Below are positions 11,461 to 22,639 of a stretch of 64,000 bases of DNA, piece by piece. The stretch's first letter is position 1. Every line of letters begins with the position of its first letter. Source of the DNA: Moesziomyces globuligerus (lineage: Eukaryota > Basidiomycota > Ustilaginomycetes > Ustilaginales > Ustilaginaceae); NCBI GenBank assembly GCA_030849465.1, contig JARVLF010000001.1:415022-479021 (forward strand). The letters run 5' to 3'. The notes below the pieces were generated by a model. The model did not search any database. It saw nothing but the letters and a program-made list of their open reading frames with translations, and had not been told where the DNA came from. Position numbers and translations under genes: made by a program.

Positions 11461-12096
11461 AACCCCTCGGCACAATCGCATTTGAAATGGGAACTTGCTA
11501 GTTACTGCTGGAAAATGATCCATCGCCGTCCTGGAGAAAGAGGGGGGGGGGGGGTGAATGGGCGTCGGAGATCAGCGGAGCGTTAGGGCCAAAGCAGGGA
11601 GGGCTTGGCGCTCGAGATTTGGATGTTTTCGGCACGTTTGCGCGCGTGGGCGGCGGTTGTGGAGCGGAGGATTGCGGAATGAGAGCCCAAACGGGTCAAA
11701 AGCAGCGGCAGCAAGCAGCAGCAGCAGCAGCAGCGCATGCCGAGAAAAGGGTCCGCTGTCTCTCTCCCTGTCCCATGAATTGGATGCGCTTTCCACGCAC
11801 GCCGAAAATCGCAGCCAGCCAGCCAGCCAGCCAGCCAGCCGAATGCGCAGCCGGGCGTGCCGTGTGTGCGCAAGAAAAGGCTTGGCCAAAGCCCTGCGGA
11901 AACAAGCCGAGATGAGCTGATTTCGGCTCGTCCGTCTCGACGAGCCTTGCTGAGCCTTGCTTGGTCTTTCGTTTCGCCCCACCATTCTGTGATTGCGACG
12001 CAAAGTGTGATCATACAAAAGCTGGACGAAGGATCGCCAGCGCAATATGCTATTCCACCTCTTGGCCACGTCCTAGCCTCTGGTCGATCACCCAAA
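11461..12096. other. Promoter-side gap with simple repeats
   Basis: This 636-bp gap lies upstream of the NRAMP gene. It contains a G homopolymer near 11540-11553, a short CAG run near 11715-11735 and a (CAGC)7 tract at 11812-11840. The NRAMP frame is open through part of it from a GTG at 11857, but no ATG-started coding is evident before 12097. Confidence 0.55.
11812..11840. repeat. (CAGC)7 tetranucleotide repeat
   Basis: Seven CAGC units in tandem lie about 260 bp upstream of the NRAMP transporter ATG. Non-coding by position. Confidence 0.9.
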
Positions 12097-14212
12097 ATGC
12101 AGCCTCCACCACCATCATCTTCGATGTCACAGTGCGAGGAGCCGACCAACTCGACCTTGTCGTCTCGACTCGGCTCGTATCGAGCCAATACGGTGCGCGT
12201 GTTGCGACGACATGCTTACTTTGTTGGGCCCGGCATCGTCGCATCGGTGGCGTATGCCGATCCGGGCAACTGGGCCACGGATCTCCAGGCAGGCTCCGAG
12301 TTTGGCTACTCGCTCCTCTTCATCGTCCTCCTCACCGGCATCTTTGCCGTCTTTATCCAGATCCTCTCGTGCCGCGTCGGCGTCGTCACCAACGCAGACC
12401 TCGCGCGTCAGTGTCGCATGCTCATCCTCAAGGAAGACCGCCACGGCCGTCCACCCGCACAGCCCGTCCCGCATCCAAAATGGAGGAGGTGGGCCATCCT
12501 CTATCCGCTCTACGTCATCTGCGAGGGCGCCATCGTCGCCACCGAGCTCGCCGAACTCACCGGCAGCGCCATCGCCCTCAACCTCCTCTTCCCCGCCATC
12601 CCGCTCTGGGCAGGTATCCTGATCACCTCGGTCGACGTCCTCCTCATCCTCTTCGTCTACCGTCCTCCGCCCAACGGCAGCTTTCGACTGCTCGAGGCCA
12701 TCATCTCGTTGCTCGTCTTTGTCGTCCTCTCGTGCTTCATCGTCCTCCTCGTCCGCATCCGCCCGCGCTGGCCCGACGTCTTCCACGGCTATCTGCCTTC
12801 GCATCACGTCGTCCAGAGCGGCGCGCTCTACGTCAGTGTCGGCATCCTCGGCGCCACCGTCATGCCCCACGCCATCATCCTCGGCTCCCACTTTGCCTCC
12901 ATCGACCGTCTCCCCTCGCTCGACCGCCCCAAACGCGCCTCGGACGACCCAACCGCCGGCGACGACGCCGCCATGGTCGACTCCGACCAGGGCAGGTGGT
13001 CGTTGCTCAGCCAGTCGTTTGCCCGCATCTTTACGCCCAAGCCAGAGACAAAGGCCGAGGCCATTCGGCTCTCGCGCGTCGTCCGCTCGCTCATCCTCCA
13101 CCGCACCGCACACGCCGACGCCGACTCGGAATCGCTCCGTCGCCCGCGCCGCAACGAGCTCGGCGTGGACGACCTTCCGCCACGCACGCTCGAGAACATC
13201 CGCATCCACATCCGCCACGCCTCGGTCGACATTGGCATCTCGCTCGTCAGCTTTGCCATCGTGATCAACAGCGCCATCCTCATCGTCGCCGCCGCCGCCT
13301 TTTACTACACCGAATCCGGCACCGCGGCGGGCGCGGGCCAGGTGGTGGTGGCGAGCCTCTACGATGCGTTCTACCTCCTCAAGGACAGACTGGGCAGTCT
13401 GCCTGCTGTGCTGTTTGCCGTCGCGCTGCTCGCTGCGGGCCAGAGCGCGAGCATCACCGTCACGCTCGCGGGTCAGCTGGTGAGCGAAGGATTCATCAAC
13501 TGGCGCACCGACCCTTTTATCCGCAGAGTCGTCACTCGGCTCGTCGCGGTGATCCCAAGTCTGACCGTCTCGTTGGCGGTGGGTAAGGATGGGCTGGACG
13601 AGATGCTGGTTGCTAGCCAGGTGGCGCTGAGCATCGCGCTGCCGTTTGTTCTGCTCCCGCTCATCCTCGTCACGGGAAGCAAGATCAGGATGACGGCGCG
13701 AGAGCCAGAGCCGAGGATCGCAAGCGCACACACGGCCTCGGAGGCTTCGTCGACGCGCTCGAGCGCTCAGCTGGAAAGAGCCGCTGCCGACGAGACCACC
13801 AAGGGGGCGGTGGATCCGCAGGAGCGTGTTGGGAGCACCAGTGCTTCGCTCGCGCTCATCGAGACGCTTCCGCGCGAGGCAGTGGCGGGAGACGAGGTGC
13901 AGGAGTCCAAAGACCGCGCAGCCGCTCGCAGCGAGCTGGTTGCGGAGCTAGCCACAGACGCGAACCCAGACGCAGCCCCGGCGCCGCACGCAGAGTCGCA
14001 CTGCTTCGCCTCGGCGTGGTACGTCCAGACACTCGCCTACGCCATCTTTACAGTCGTAAGTTTCCTCACCCACCCCCGACCCCCCTTTGCCTCACCACTA
14101 AGCTGGCCGGATTGAAGAAGGACGTAAGGCTGACACGGGTGGTTTGGTTCGGATGCGGTAGATCGTGATTGCGGATGGTTATGTGCTCGTGACGACGTTC
14201 ATGGGCGAATAA
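12097..14212 (+). CDS. NRAMP/Smf-family divalent metal transporter, two exons
   Basis: This is a proton-coupled Mn2+/Fe2+-type transporter of the Nramp family, on the plasma membrane or an endomembrane. Exon 1 is 12097-14055 and exon 2 is 14162-14212, giving 669 aa. The 106-nt phase-0 intron starts GTAAGT, ends GCGGTAG and has a CTGAC branch site. Without splicing the frame ends in an unrelated tail. Splicing restores TVIVIADGYVLVTTFMGE, a proper final helix. TM1 has the metal-binding DPGN (residues 55-58). The TM6 signature is GATVMPHAIILGSH, keeping the Met that acts as metal ligand in this family. A long hydrophilic loop sits near residues 280-365, and a Ser/Ala/Glu-rich loop lies before the last helix. 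The start is the first in-frame ATG. Confidence 0.9.
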
Positions 14213-15413
14213 CCCGCTGAATCACTCGAGTCAAAAAAAGGGACAATCATATGAATCCGATCTCGGGTGACACCGTGGCTGCGGCGTGTGAAAGAAGTGC
14301 TTGCAGGGCTGGAGACGATGGCTCGCTTCACTTTGCTTTGGTGTGCTTTGGGTGAGTGCAGATGGTGCGAGCGCACGCAGGCGATGTGGGTCGAAGTCGG
14401 ATGGATCGACGGCGATGGCAAGTGATCGTGTGAGCGCACGCGCCAAACCCACAGCCACTGAAGCTCAGTAGGATTCGACACCACTCGCCCTCTCCCCATC
14501 GTGCGCGGCTAGTCTTAAAGGGTTTGGGGGTTGCGAGCTTGGCTTTTCACTCTGGTGCCTCGCCACGACAGCCATCGACGCCCGATCGCAGTGCTCACCC
14601 ACCCCAAAAGCGCCTCTTACAGACGCCCGAGCTTCATGCTTCGGTGCTTCCGCGTCGACGTTGGTAAAAAGCGCTTTGGCCCAGTGCAGACCAGCACTAG
14701 CCACATGCCGTCAAAGGTGCAGATGTGATTCGCCAGCATCATCCCTCGATCCGCCATGTCTGGTCTCCATCGCCGTATGCTCTTCCTAACCGCACCAACT
14801 GCACCAACTGCACCAACCGCACCAACCGCACCAACGGCGGCGACGAACGGAAGAAGCGTGCTGCTAGCCGCACGGGATGTGTCAAGTGACGCCAGCGCTC
14901 CCAACCTACGTCAGTCTGGCGACTTTGACATCGCTGCCGATTCCATCCGTGTCAACGATGGCCGCGCTCCACCAAAATCAAGGTTCGCAAAGATTCGGAA
15001 AGACGCTTCATGTCGAATGAAACCGCGCTCTCAGTTCTCTCGATGCTCTCGGTGCTCTCGACTCAGAGGGAAAGCAGTCGACAGACATGCGAAAAGAATC
15101 CACGCAGCGAATCGAGCAGCCACCCATGAACCCTGCACAGCCCCCCACCCCTGCGCTTGGCCAGCAATCGAGAGCCCACAGGTACGAGCAGCTCCATGGT
15201 CCTCACTTTGTTTCCCCTCTCGTTTCTCGCTTCAGCGCCAACGTGCTCACCCATCGCGGTGTCGAGGCCAATGAACACGCGAGCCAGTCCTTGGTCTTCC
15301 AAGACTCAGACACGGATCGACTTGGGCGAGATCATGGGGCATGGTATTCTCACATTTTGGAGGTGTGCGGCTGTCTACCGAGTCTTGATTACGAAATGCA
15401 GGTGAGGGAAACT
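14213..15413. other. Convergent intergenic region, no gene seen
   Basis: These 1.2 kb lie between the NRAMP and MFS stop codons. ORFs here are short and lack domain-like sequence. A 9-bp tandem repeat lies at 14792-14836. I saw no RNA gene. Confidence 0.5.
14792..14836. repeat. 9-bp tandem repeat, five copies
   Basis: Five copies of GCACCAAC(T/C/G) lie in non-coding DNA between two convergent transporter genes. Confidence 0.9.
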
Positions 15414-17318
15414 CTATGGACTGGGAGTGGGATGCAGGGGTTGGAGACGGGTAGCTTTTTCCGGATCGTCGTTCTTGTCCTGGACGATGGCTGCGAAGCG
15501 TTGGTCGACCTCGTCGTGCATCTCGAGCTCCTTGATGAGGAAGCAGAGCGCCCAGCCTACGACGGCAAAGGGGATGAGGAGGATCCACACGTCCCTTAGC
15601 GCTGCGCTGTACACGCTCCTCACGGCGCGACTCGCGTGCGGTTCGAGATGACGGAGCGCGGAAAAGTGCATCGAATACGGCGACGAGATGTCTTCAATGT
15701 TGAACGGCAACGAACCGTTGGCTGCGAGAGACTGGATGAGCGGGGATTTGATAGCCCTGTGTACCGAGCTCTGGAACACAGCTTCGGCCAACATGATTCC
15801 CAACGTCTGACCGAACGAAGCAAAGAAGAGCTGCAGCGCCAAGGCTTTGCTCGCCATCTCGACGGCGACCGAGGCGAGGACGGGGAACTGCGGCGCGACG
15901 AACAAGATGCCACACCCGACAGCGATGGGCAACTGCACACCGATCCAGGCCGCTGGCTTCGAGTCGAGGTCGAGCAGCAGAAGGAGCGGAACGCCGAGCA
16001 CGGTGAAGCCCCAACCGAGGTGGTTCTGCAGCACGTAGCGTTGCATGAGTTCGATGCTGATCGCAAATCCAATCGCGGTAAAAGCGACGGTGCACGAGAA
16101 AGGCAGCACCATCCAACCCGACATGATGGTCGAGGTGAGCTTGACCGCTTGGAAGTAGGTGGGGATGATGTAGATGATGGCCATGGTCACCACGCCGTGC
16201 ATGAAGCTGGTGAGATGCGCACCGACGGCGGTTCGATTGGCCAACAACTCCCTCGGAACCGTGGGATGCTTGAACCGGAAGAGCTCGAGGTAGAAAAAGG
16301 CGACGAAGAGCAGCACGGATACGACGAGCGGCACCAAGACGGCTGGCGAGGTCCACGGGTATTTTGCGCCACCCCAGGTGAGCGCTAGACCGAGGCCGAC
16401 GGTGGCGAGGATGAGGAGCGCGTTGCCGGACCAATCCATGCTCTTGAGCTTGGAGCGTACGTCGGAGTGGGGCGTCTTCATGTGCATGAAGCAGCTGATC
16501 ATGATGATGGCGAGCACGGTGATGGGGATGTTGAGGTAGAACAACCATCGCCATCGGTTCCTCCTGGAAAAGATGCCGCCGATGGGCGGACCGATGGCGC
16601 TCGCACCTGCCCAGACCACACCGAGGATGCCCTCGTACGTGCCGCGTTGGTTGAGACTCACGAGGTCGGCGACGACGATCTCGGCGAGCGAGATGATGCC
16701 GCCATCGCCTACGCCCTGGAGCACGCGACCTACGATCATCATCTCGAGGTTCCTGCTCGCGCCGCAGATGACGGAGCCAAACAGGAAGAAGAAGAGCGAG
16801 GTGAGGAGGACGGATTTGCGGCCCCAGATCTCGCACAGGCCTCCGGTCCAGGGCAGGATCGCCATGCCGGCGATGGTGTACGCCGCGCCGATCCAGATGT
16901 ACGTGCCGCCCGCGTTGGGCTTGGCGAGGGGCGAGGGCGTGTCGGGACGGTGTTTGGAAAAGTGGATTGCGTCGTTCTGCAGATCGGCGACGATGGTGGG
17001 CAGCGCCGTCGAGACGGTCGTCAGATCGAGCGCCGAGAGGAACGAGGCGACGCACAACGCCGAGAAGACGAGGAAGAAGTGCACGCGCGCACTCAGCTGG
17101 CTCTTGCCCATCGGCCCAGTCGAAGAGCCCACGCTGGTGCTCGAAGCACTGGGCTCGAACAGCGCCGAAGAGCCGGGCTCAGAGACGAGCGGATAGCTAG
17201 GCAAGGCCGGCGTCGACGGCGGCGCATTCGTCGGCCACTGCGGCGCCTCGACGCGGTGCGCCTCGCCACCGACGCCTTGGCTCGCTTCGAGCCGCGATAA
17301 TGTTGGCTGCTCCGCCAT
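15414..17318 (-). CDS. MFS transporter, DHA2/EmrB-type (14-TM) drug or metabolite exporter
   Basis: This is a 634-aa major facilitator protein. The frame is open to a GTG at 17336, but the first ATG is at 17318 (MAEQPTLSR). About 80 cytosolic residues precede TM1. TM1 (FLSALDLTTVSTALPTIVADL) carries the D-x-x-x-V-x-x-A-L-P signature typical of DHA2 drug:H+ antiporters. Motif A-like sequence (GGLCEIWGRKSVLL) follows TM2, then GRVLQGVGDGG in TM4 and an antiporter motif C-like GASAIGPPIGG in TM5. The hydrophobic count fits 14 TMs. A poorly conserved luminal segment (SLAANGSLPFNIEDISS) precedes the last helix. Substrate is unknown; no biosynthetic cluster is visible nearby. Confidence 0.87.
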   Translation of the reverse strand: MAEQPTLSRLEASQGVGGEAHRVEAPQWPTNAPPSTPALPSYPLVSEPGSSALFEPSASSTSVGSSTGPMGKSQLSARVHFFLVFSALCVASFLSALDLTTVSTALPTIVADLQNDAIHFSKHRPDTPSPLAKPNAGGTYIWIGAAYTIAGMAILPWTGGLCEIWGRKSVLLTSLFFFLFGSVICGASRNLEMMIVGRVLQGVGDGGIISLAEIVVADLVSLNQRGTYEGILGVVWAGASAIGPPIGGIFSRRNRWRWLFYLNIPITVLAIIMISCFMHMKTPHSDVRSKLKSMDWSGNALLILATVGLGLALTWGGAKYPWTSPAVLVPLVVSVLLFVAFFYLELFRFKHPTVPRELLANRTAVGAHLTSFMHGVVTMAIIYIIPTYFQAVKLTSTIMSGWMVLPFSCTVAFTAIGFAISIELMQRYVLQNHLGWGFTVLGVPLLLLLDLDSKPAAWIGVQLPIAVGCGILFVAPQFPVLASVAVEMASKALALQLFFASFGQTLGIMLAEAVFQSSVHRAIKSPLIQSLAANGSLPFNIEDISSPYSMHFSALRHLEPHASRAVRSVYSAALRDVWILLIPFAVVGWALCFLIKELEMHDEVDQRFAAIVQDKNDDPEKATRLQPLHPTPSP

Positions 17319-20300
17319 ATTGTGAGCGCAACACACTGCCAGCGCTGAAGGAGGCTAGCGGCAAGCGGATGGCTGGGAGCCTAGCGTCAAAGCGCTCTGA
17401 AGCAGTGCTGTTCCTCGCAGCTTCGAGGAGGATGATGTCGGCAAGTTGATCGTGATGCGGCAAGGCGGTCGGTAGCGTCGGCAGCTTGTATAGTGTTCAG
17501 CTGGAGATGATGGCTGCTGATGAGATGGGAACGAGTGGCGAGGTGATTGATCGACGACGGAGGAAGCTAGGAAACTGTGATGGGCGTGGGCAAGGTTTGG
17601 ACCGGAAGCCGGTAGCGGTGCGATAGGCGCAGCAATGCTTGGCGGTGCTCGCCTGTGCAGCGTATGCGCTCTGCTTGCGTCGAGGCCGCTGCTCGACTAT
17701 GCCAGTGTGGGGTCGAGCGGAGCTGTCTGGGAATCAAAGTGGAGCGTGTGTGGGAGAGGGCAGCGATGGCAAGTCGGAAGCCCAACTCTCCGCATAAAGG
17801 GATGGGCGGAGGGGATGGGGAGATTGCTTGGCAGAAGCAGGGCTGAGACGATCGGAAGGTCAGGCTTCGCAAGACGATCGAGGTCCGGTTTGGTTATGCA
17901 AGCCAAGATCCGGTTCGGCAGAGCTCGAGCCGCCGTCTCTCGAGGAGAGCGCAGACGGGAACGATCTTGGGCGCGTCGAGTGGTGGTCAGCCGATGGCAA
18001 GACGCCCGCGGCGAGGAGGGGAGCAAGCGTGCGCACCAGGGCTGGCTCACGCGATCCGAAGTGGTGTCATTGTGCGCACGAAAGCACACCAGGCAGAAGC
18101 GGATGTGGGACAGAGGAGGTCGGCAGCGCAAAGGAGGAAGCGGTCATCTGCGCACCAGGCGCCAACTGGAGGGAGGGGAAGGCCGGTCCGTGGTTGATGG
18201 CGAGAGCGTTGGACCCTGTCGAGATGCCGGAGCGAGGCGCACGCTCTCGCCCCGAGGCGATGCGATTGGCTGGTCAGGTCGGAATGCGCACGAACAAGGT
18301 TGCTGCTGCAGAGGGCGGAGGGCGCGGTGTTGCGCAGCGCAGAGCGGTGCAGGTGCATGCGGCCGAGCCACCATGGCTGTGCCTGCACGAGCTCTGCGCA
18401 CCTGCCTCGCCACGCTCAGGCTAGGGAGCTTTGAGCCCTCTGCGCCTCGCTGGGATGGTCTAGACCATTGGGAGTGTGGGAGGGTGTAAATCCGACCGTT
18501 GGACGCCAGTCGAAAGATCGGCTCGGAGAGACAAAGCGGAGAACGGGGGTTGCGAGACCACGGCGTCCGTCAATGGGCGAGGATTTCGAGGCGGAAAACG
18601 TGCAAGCTGCAGTGCAAGCTGCAGTGCGATTGCAGCAGAGGGCGGAGGCGGGCAGGCGGCCGGCCAAGTTGAAAGGGCTTTCCCCGCGCATCGAATCGAA
18701 CGGGCTTCTGTGCGCCAGAACGTGGCCGGGCAGCGGTGGGGAGCTCGAGTTACAGTACGCTGACGGTGGGGCTATGCCGTGTTTGGCTGCCGCGACCTTG
18801 CGTGTGGAAGGCGAGGCTGATGGTGGGGCCACGGTGAGGGGATGGAGTCGCGCCGTCGGTTGAGCGGCAGTCGCCAGCCGAAAAAGCGGCCAAGGTGAGA
18901 CTGGAGCCTCCCGTCCCGTCCGCGTTTTGGGAGGGGGAGTTGCGTTGGCCGATGGGAATGCTGGAGAGCGTCGCAGCACGCAGCACGTCTCGCTGCCGCT
19001 TGGTGCCGCTTGGTGCCGTGAACGCTGCTGGCTCGGCGGAGTTGCATTTGCTCGGCGGGAGAAGCAGAGAGAGAGCTTGGCCGGCTTTGACGTGACGTGC
19101 ATCTCTGCTGTGTCGAAGCTCATCTGCAGGCCATGCATGCGATGCGATGCAATGTGAATGCAATGCACCCCCACACCTAAAATTAATTTAATTCCTTTTC
19201 AATGATTTATTAATAATAATCCTGTGTTCGCATTTCGGCATCTCGAACAAAGACTCTCGCCTTTTTTTCGAGCGCCGATCCTTTTCCCTCGCTAGTGCTC
19301 CCACTCAGACTCGGACCTCTCCGCCTGCAACGCCTGCAACGGGTGCAACGGGTCAACAGCTTGGAGCTTGCGTTGCGGGTGTGCTTGGGAGAGAGCGAGG
19401 TGCTTGTGCCTGTTGCGGGTTCCTGTTGCACGGCGTCAAGTGCGAGCGTCCAAGGCGACTCGCACTGCTTGTGCACACTGCGTTCCTTCGGCCCGAGCCT
19501 AGCAAAGGCTGGAGCGGATCGGCTGCCGTTGTGGCCGGTTTCAGGGTCCTGTCGCCGCACCACGGCCGAGCTAAGCGAGCTGTCCAGTCCAAGTGCCGGC
19601 CGCCGGATTCTATTCAGTTTTCTATTTCCACCCTTTTTCTGATCGACGACGGCAGGAAAAACGTGGCCAAAGAAAATAGACTCGCTCGCTTCAACGCGGT
19701 TCGAGGCGCAGCGCCCGCCGACGTTTTGCGAGCGACCATCCAACAGTGCCGCTCGCTGTGCCGTGCCTCGTCATCCTCTCTGCGAGCAACCTTGTCTGCG
19801 CCCTTTGCCCGCTTGGCTCGGAACATAGCACAGCCTCGCCCTTGATCCGTACCAACGCACGGCTTTGCGCATCCTCCTCCTCCTCCCCCTCCCCCCAGCC
19901 CACTCCTCGCAAAGTTTCCCGCCGGCTCGTCCGCCCACGTTTCCAGCCTCGCACTCCCGAGTCTCGACTCTACTGAATCGGCGCTCGTCCCTCGTCTCCT
20001 TGCGCTGCGCACTACAGGCTCCTTCTGCATGTACGCCGATGCACCCTGCTTTGCGCTCTCCTCAATCAGATCCCACCTCCCTCGCCTCCGCTCTGCTGCA
20101 TGCATCACTGAGCCCTGTATCCTTGCACTCCCATCCTCCCCCACATTCCAACCTGCCCGCCTCCGAGCCTCTCTCCCGCCGTCTGTGCATCCTCGCCGAT
20201 TCCAAACTCCCCGTTGCCCGCCTCCTCGCAACAACGCTCAGCCTCCATCGTCGTCCGACCCCGGCTGATTCAACACATACACGCACGATCAGCCTCCGCT

Positions 20301-20568
20301 CTCGATGCTCGCCCCACCCTGAGCCTCTCCTACTTCAGCCCAATCACAGACACCGGCCCTGATTTGCCGACCTCGCCCATCCTGTCGGCTTTCACTTGCA
20401 AGCCCCTCCATCCTCTTAAGTCGCAATCGCTTCGCTTTCCCCTTTCTTTCCTCCAACCATCATATCGTCTGCTCTCTCCCCCCCCCCCCCCCCCCTTTCT
20501 TTCCGTTCTTGTAGACCCAGTCCGCCTCAGTCGCTCTCTCTTAGTGTCAGCCCCTGCCATCGTTCAAA
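17319..20568. other. Large 3.25-kb divergent intergenic region
   Basis: This is the longest gap in the euchromatic half. It separates the MFS gene (- strand) from the acyl-CoA reductase-like gene (+ strand). The longest ORFs (up to about 284 codons near 17.6-18.5 kb) are compositionally biased with no recognisable domain, so I do not call them genes. A striking AT-rich patch lies at about 19178-19222. A C homopolymer of about 18 lies near 20477-20494, within a C/T-rich stretch leading into the next ATG. A long UTR or a non-coding RNA is possible but not supported by sequence alone. Confidence 0.5.
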
Positions 20569-22023
20569 ATGGCTTCCACTCGCAGCCCCTCACCCAGTGG
20601 CACCGAGAGGTCCTCCGCCACCGATGTCTCGTCCGATGCTACCAGCATCGTAGAGTCGATGGCCAACCTACACGCCGATGACGACGCCATCGTCCGCGAC
20701 CAGACCATCCAGGACGTCCTCAGCGGCTCGCGCATCCTCATCACCGGCGCTGCCGGCTTTGTCGGCGCAGCTCTCCTCCACCGCCTTCTGGGCGACCCTT
20801 CGTTCAACGTCAAGCAGGTCGTAGCCATCGTCCGCGGCAAGACGGACGAAGAGGCTCTCAAGCGCCTCCCCAAGGCCGTGCACCACCACGCTCAGCCTGA
20901 GAGCCAAGGTGCGCTTCCCAAGCTCGTCGTCGTCAACGGCGACTGCGCACGCCCCAACTTTGGCCTCAACGAGCACGACTTCGAAAAGGTCCGCAAGACC
21001 GAGATCGTGATCCACTGCGCCGGCGACACGCGCTTCACCCTCCCCATTTCCAAGGCGTTCGAGTCGATGGCCGACCTAGCCTACTTCACCGCCCGCTTCT
21101 CGCTCCTCACCTGGAACGTAAAGACCCACATCCACGTCTCGACCACCTTTGTCGGCTGGTATCTCAACAACGGCTCGCTCGTCAGCGAATCGCTCACCCC
21201 CGAGGGCTGCGGCACCCAGGTCGATCAGCAGGGAGAGCACGTCAACACCTACTTCCAGGCAAAGACCTACGCCGAATCGTGCGTAAACTCGCTCTTCACC
21301 TCCCAGGTCGGTCGAAAGCTGCACGGAAAGACCTGCCGCATCGTCCGCCTCGCCACGCTCGGTCCGGCCGTCGAATTCCCCCGCTTCGCCTGGGGTGCAG
21401 GTCACCCCTCGAGTCCCGTCTGCGCCGCCCTTGCTGCTCAGTGCGCCGATCCCAACATCATCTTCCCCAACGCGGGCCTGGATGTCATCCCCGTCGACAT
21501 TGCGGTCAACCAGATCCTCGCCATCACCGCTTCGGCACATGCGCTTCAGAAGCTCCCCACAACGCACCGCTTGCATCCAAAGAACCCGGCTGCGCCGACC
21601 AGCAAGCATCTCGCCGAGGTCCCCTGCTACCACGTCGCCTGCGGCCGCGGAGACGAGTCGCGCATCCCCATGACGCTCCTCAACGACGAAACCGTCAAGA
21701 TCGAAGAGCCCTACATCCCCACCGCGAATCTGCTCAAGGTCTACGACCCGTTCATCACAAAGATCGTCGAGTTCGACGTCGTGCGCACTCGCACCGTCCT
21801 CGGCCTCCCTGCTTTGCTCCCAGATCAGAGCCGCGCGCTCGACAAGGCCAGCCTCGCAGATCTGCCCCTCAAGGCCGGCTCCATGAAGCTCGACATCGTC
21901 AAGGCCGTGCAGGACAAGTGGGGCCACCAAGCTTCCCAAGGCTGGACCGGCTATCTCCAGCAGGTTCGCGACGAGATGGAGGCCATGGGACCTCGATCCG
22001 ACTGGGAGACCTTTGTCGACTAG
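20569..22023 (+). CDS. Fatty acyl-CoA reductase-like NAD(P)-binding protein (male-sterility type SDR)
   Basis: This 484-aa protein has an extended SDR fold of the NAD_binding_4 / male-sterility group, whose members reduce acyl-CoA or related thioesters with NADPH. The cofactor motif is TGAAGFVGAALL (from about residue 59). The catalytic pair is Y228-x-x-x-K232 (YFQAK). HCAGDTRF and STTFVGWYLNNG are typical of the family. No obvious C-terminal FAR_C (sterile) domain follows; the ~130 C-terminal residues are unfamiliar. The ATG is preceded by AAA in a C/T-rich leader, and it reads as a single exon. It could instead act on a polyketide or aminoadipate-like thioester. No carrier or adenylation domain is present. 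Confidence 0.78.
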   Translation: MASTRSPSPSGTERSSATDVSSDATSIVESMANLHADDDAIVRDQTIQDVLSGSRILITGAAGFVGAALLHRLLGDPSFNVKQVVAIVRGKTDEEALKRLPKAVHHHAQPESQGALPKLVVVNGDCARPNFGLNEHDFEKVRKTEIVIHCAGDTRFTLPISKAFESMADLAYFTARFSLLTWNVKTHIHVSTTFVGWYLNNGSLVSESLTPEGCGTQVDQQGEHVNTYFQAKTYAESCVNSLFTSQVGRKLHGKTCRIVRLATLGPAVEFPRFAWGAGHPSSPVCAALAAQCADPNIIFPNAGLDVIPVDIAVNQILAITASAHALQKLPTTHRLHPKNPAAPTSKHLAEVPCYHVACGRGDESRIPMTLLNDETVKIEEPYIPTANLLKVYDPFITKIVEFDVVRTRTVLGLPALLPDQSRALDKASLADLPLKAGSMKLDIVKAVQDKWGHQASQGWTGYLQQVRDEMEAMGPRSDWETFVD

Positions 22024-22639
22024 GACACTCGCTTCCGACGCGATTGCAGTGACGTGCCAGCATAGACCAGGCCCTCCTTCCGTAGCCTCCCAGCCCCACA
22101 TACCCGTGCGAACACGCTTGACTCCTCCTCTGCGTCGAGCTAGGCTGTCTTCCACCTTGTAGATAAATGTTCAGGGCGTCTCAGTTCAGTCTGTTCCTCA
22201 TCGTTTGTCCAGGCTGCAAACTTCGCTTTGGTGTCTGATTGAGACTGCGGAACTGCCATTGTTTCCCGTTTGCTCGTCAAGCTAGCAGCTCAGAGTTCCA
22301 TGACGAAGTCAGAAGTATCCAAATCGATCGAGCACGAGTCACAAGGCTGATCGAGTGTAGAGGTCCTGGGGTGAGGCAACCGCACCGCGCTTGGTGCACT
22401 CAAGCTCGCTGGTTGGCCAAGAGACGGAGCAATTTGATTGCGTTACGCTCTCTTTTTTGCATCACGGTGTCACCGCGCCGAAGGTATGCGTTGCGAGGCT
22501 TGCTCAAGCTGCCAGTTGCTAGACGGAAGGGCACAGAAGTGCTCCTCAGGGCGCGCACGCTGACAGTCAAAGCGGCGAGCAAAAGGCTAACATTGAACAT
22601 TGACGCGACAGGAGGGACGAGCCCAAAAGAGATTGCGAA
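22024..22639. other. Convergent intergenic region, no gene seen
   Basis: These 616 bp lie between the stop codons of the reductase-like and amine oxidase genes. One 162-codon ORF on the + strand shows no domain-like features and is probably chance. Confidence 0.5.

Noticed and set aside
17635..18489. 284-codon ORF in the large intergenic region
   Set aside because: Composition is biased, no recognisable domain, overlapping ORFs of similar quality occur on the other strand.
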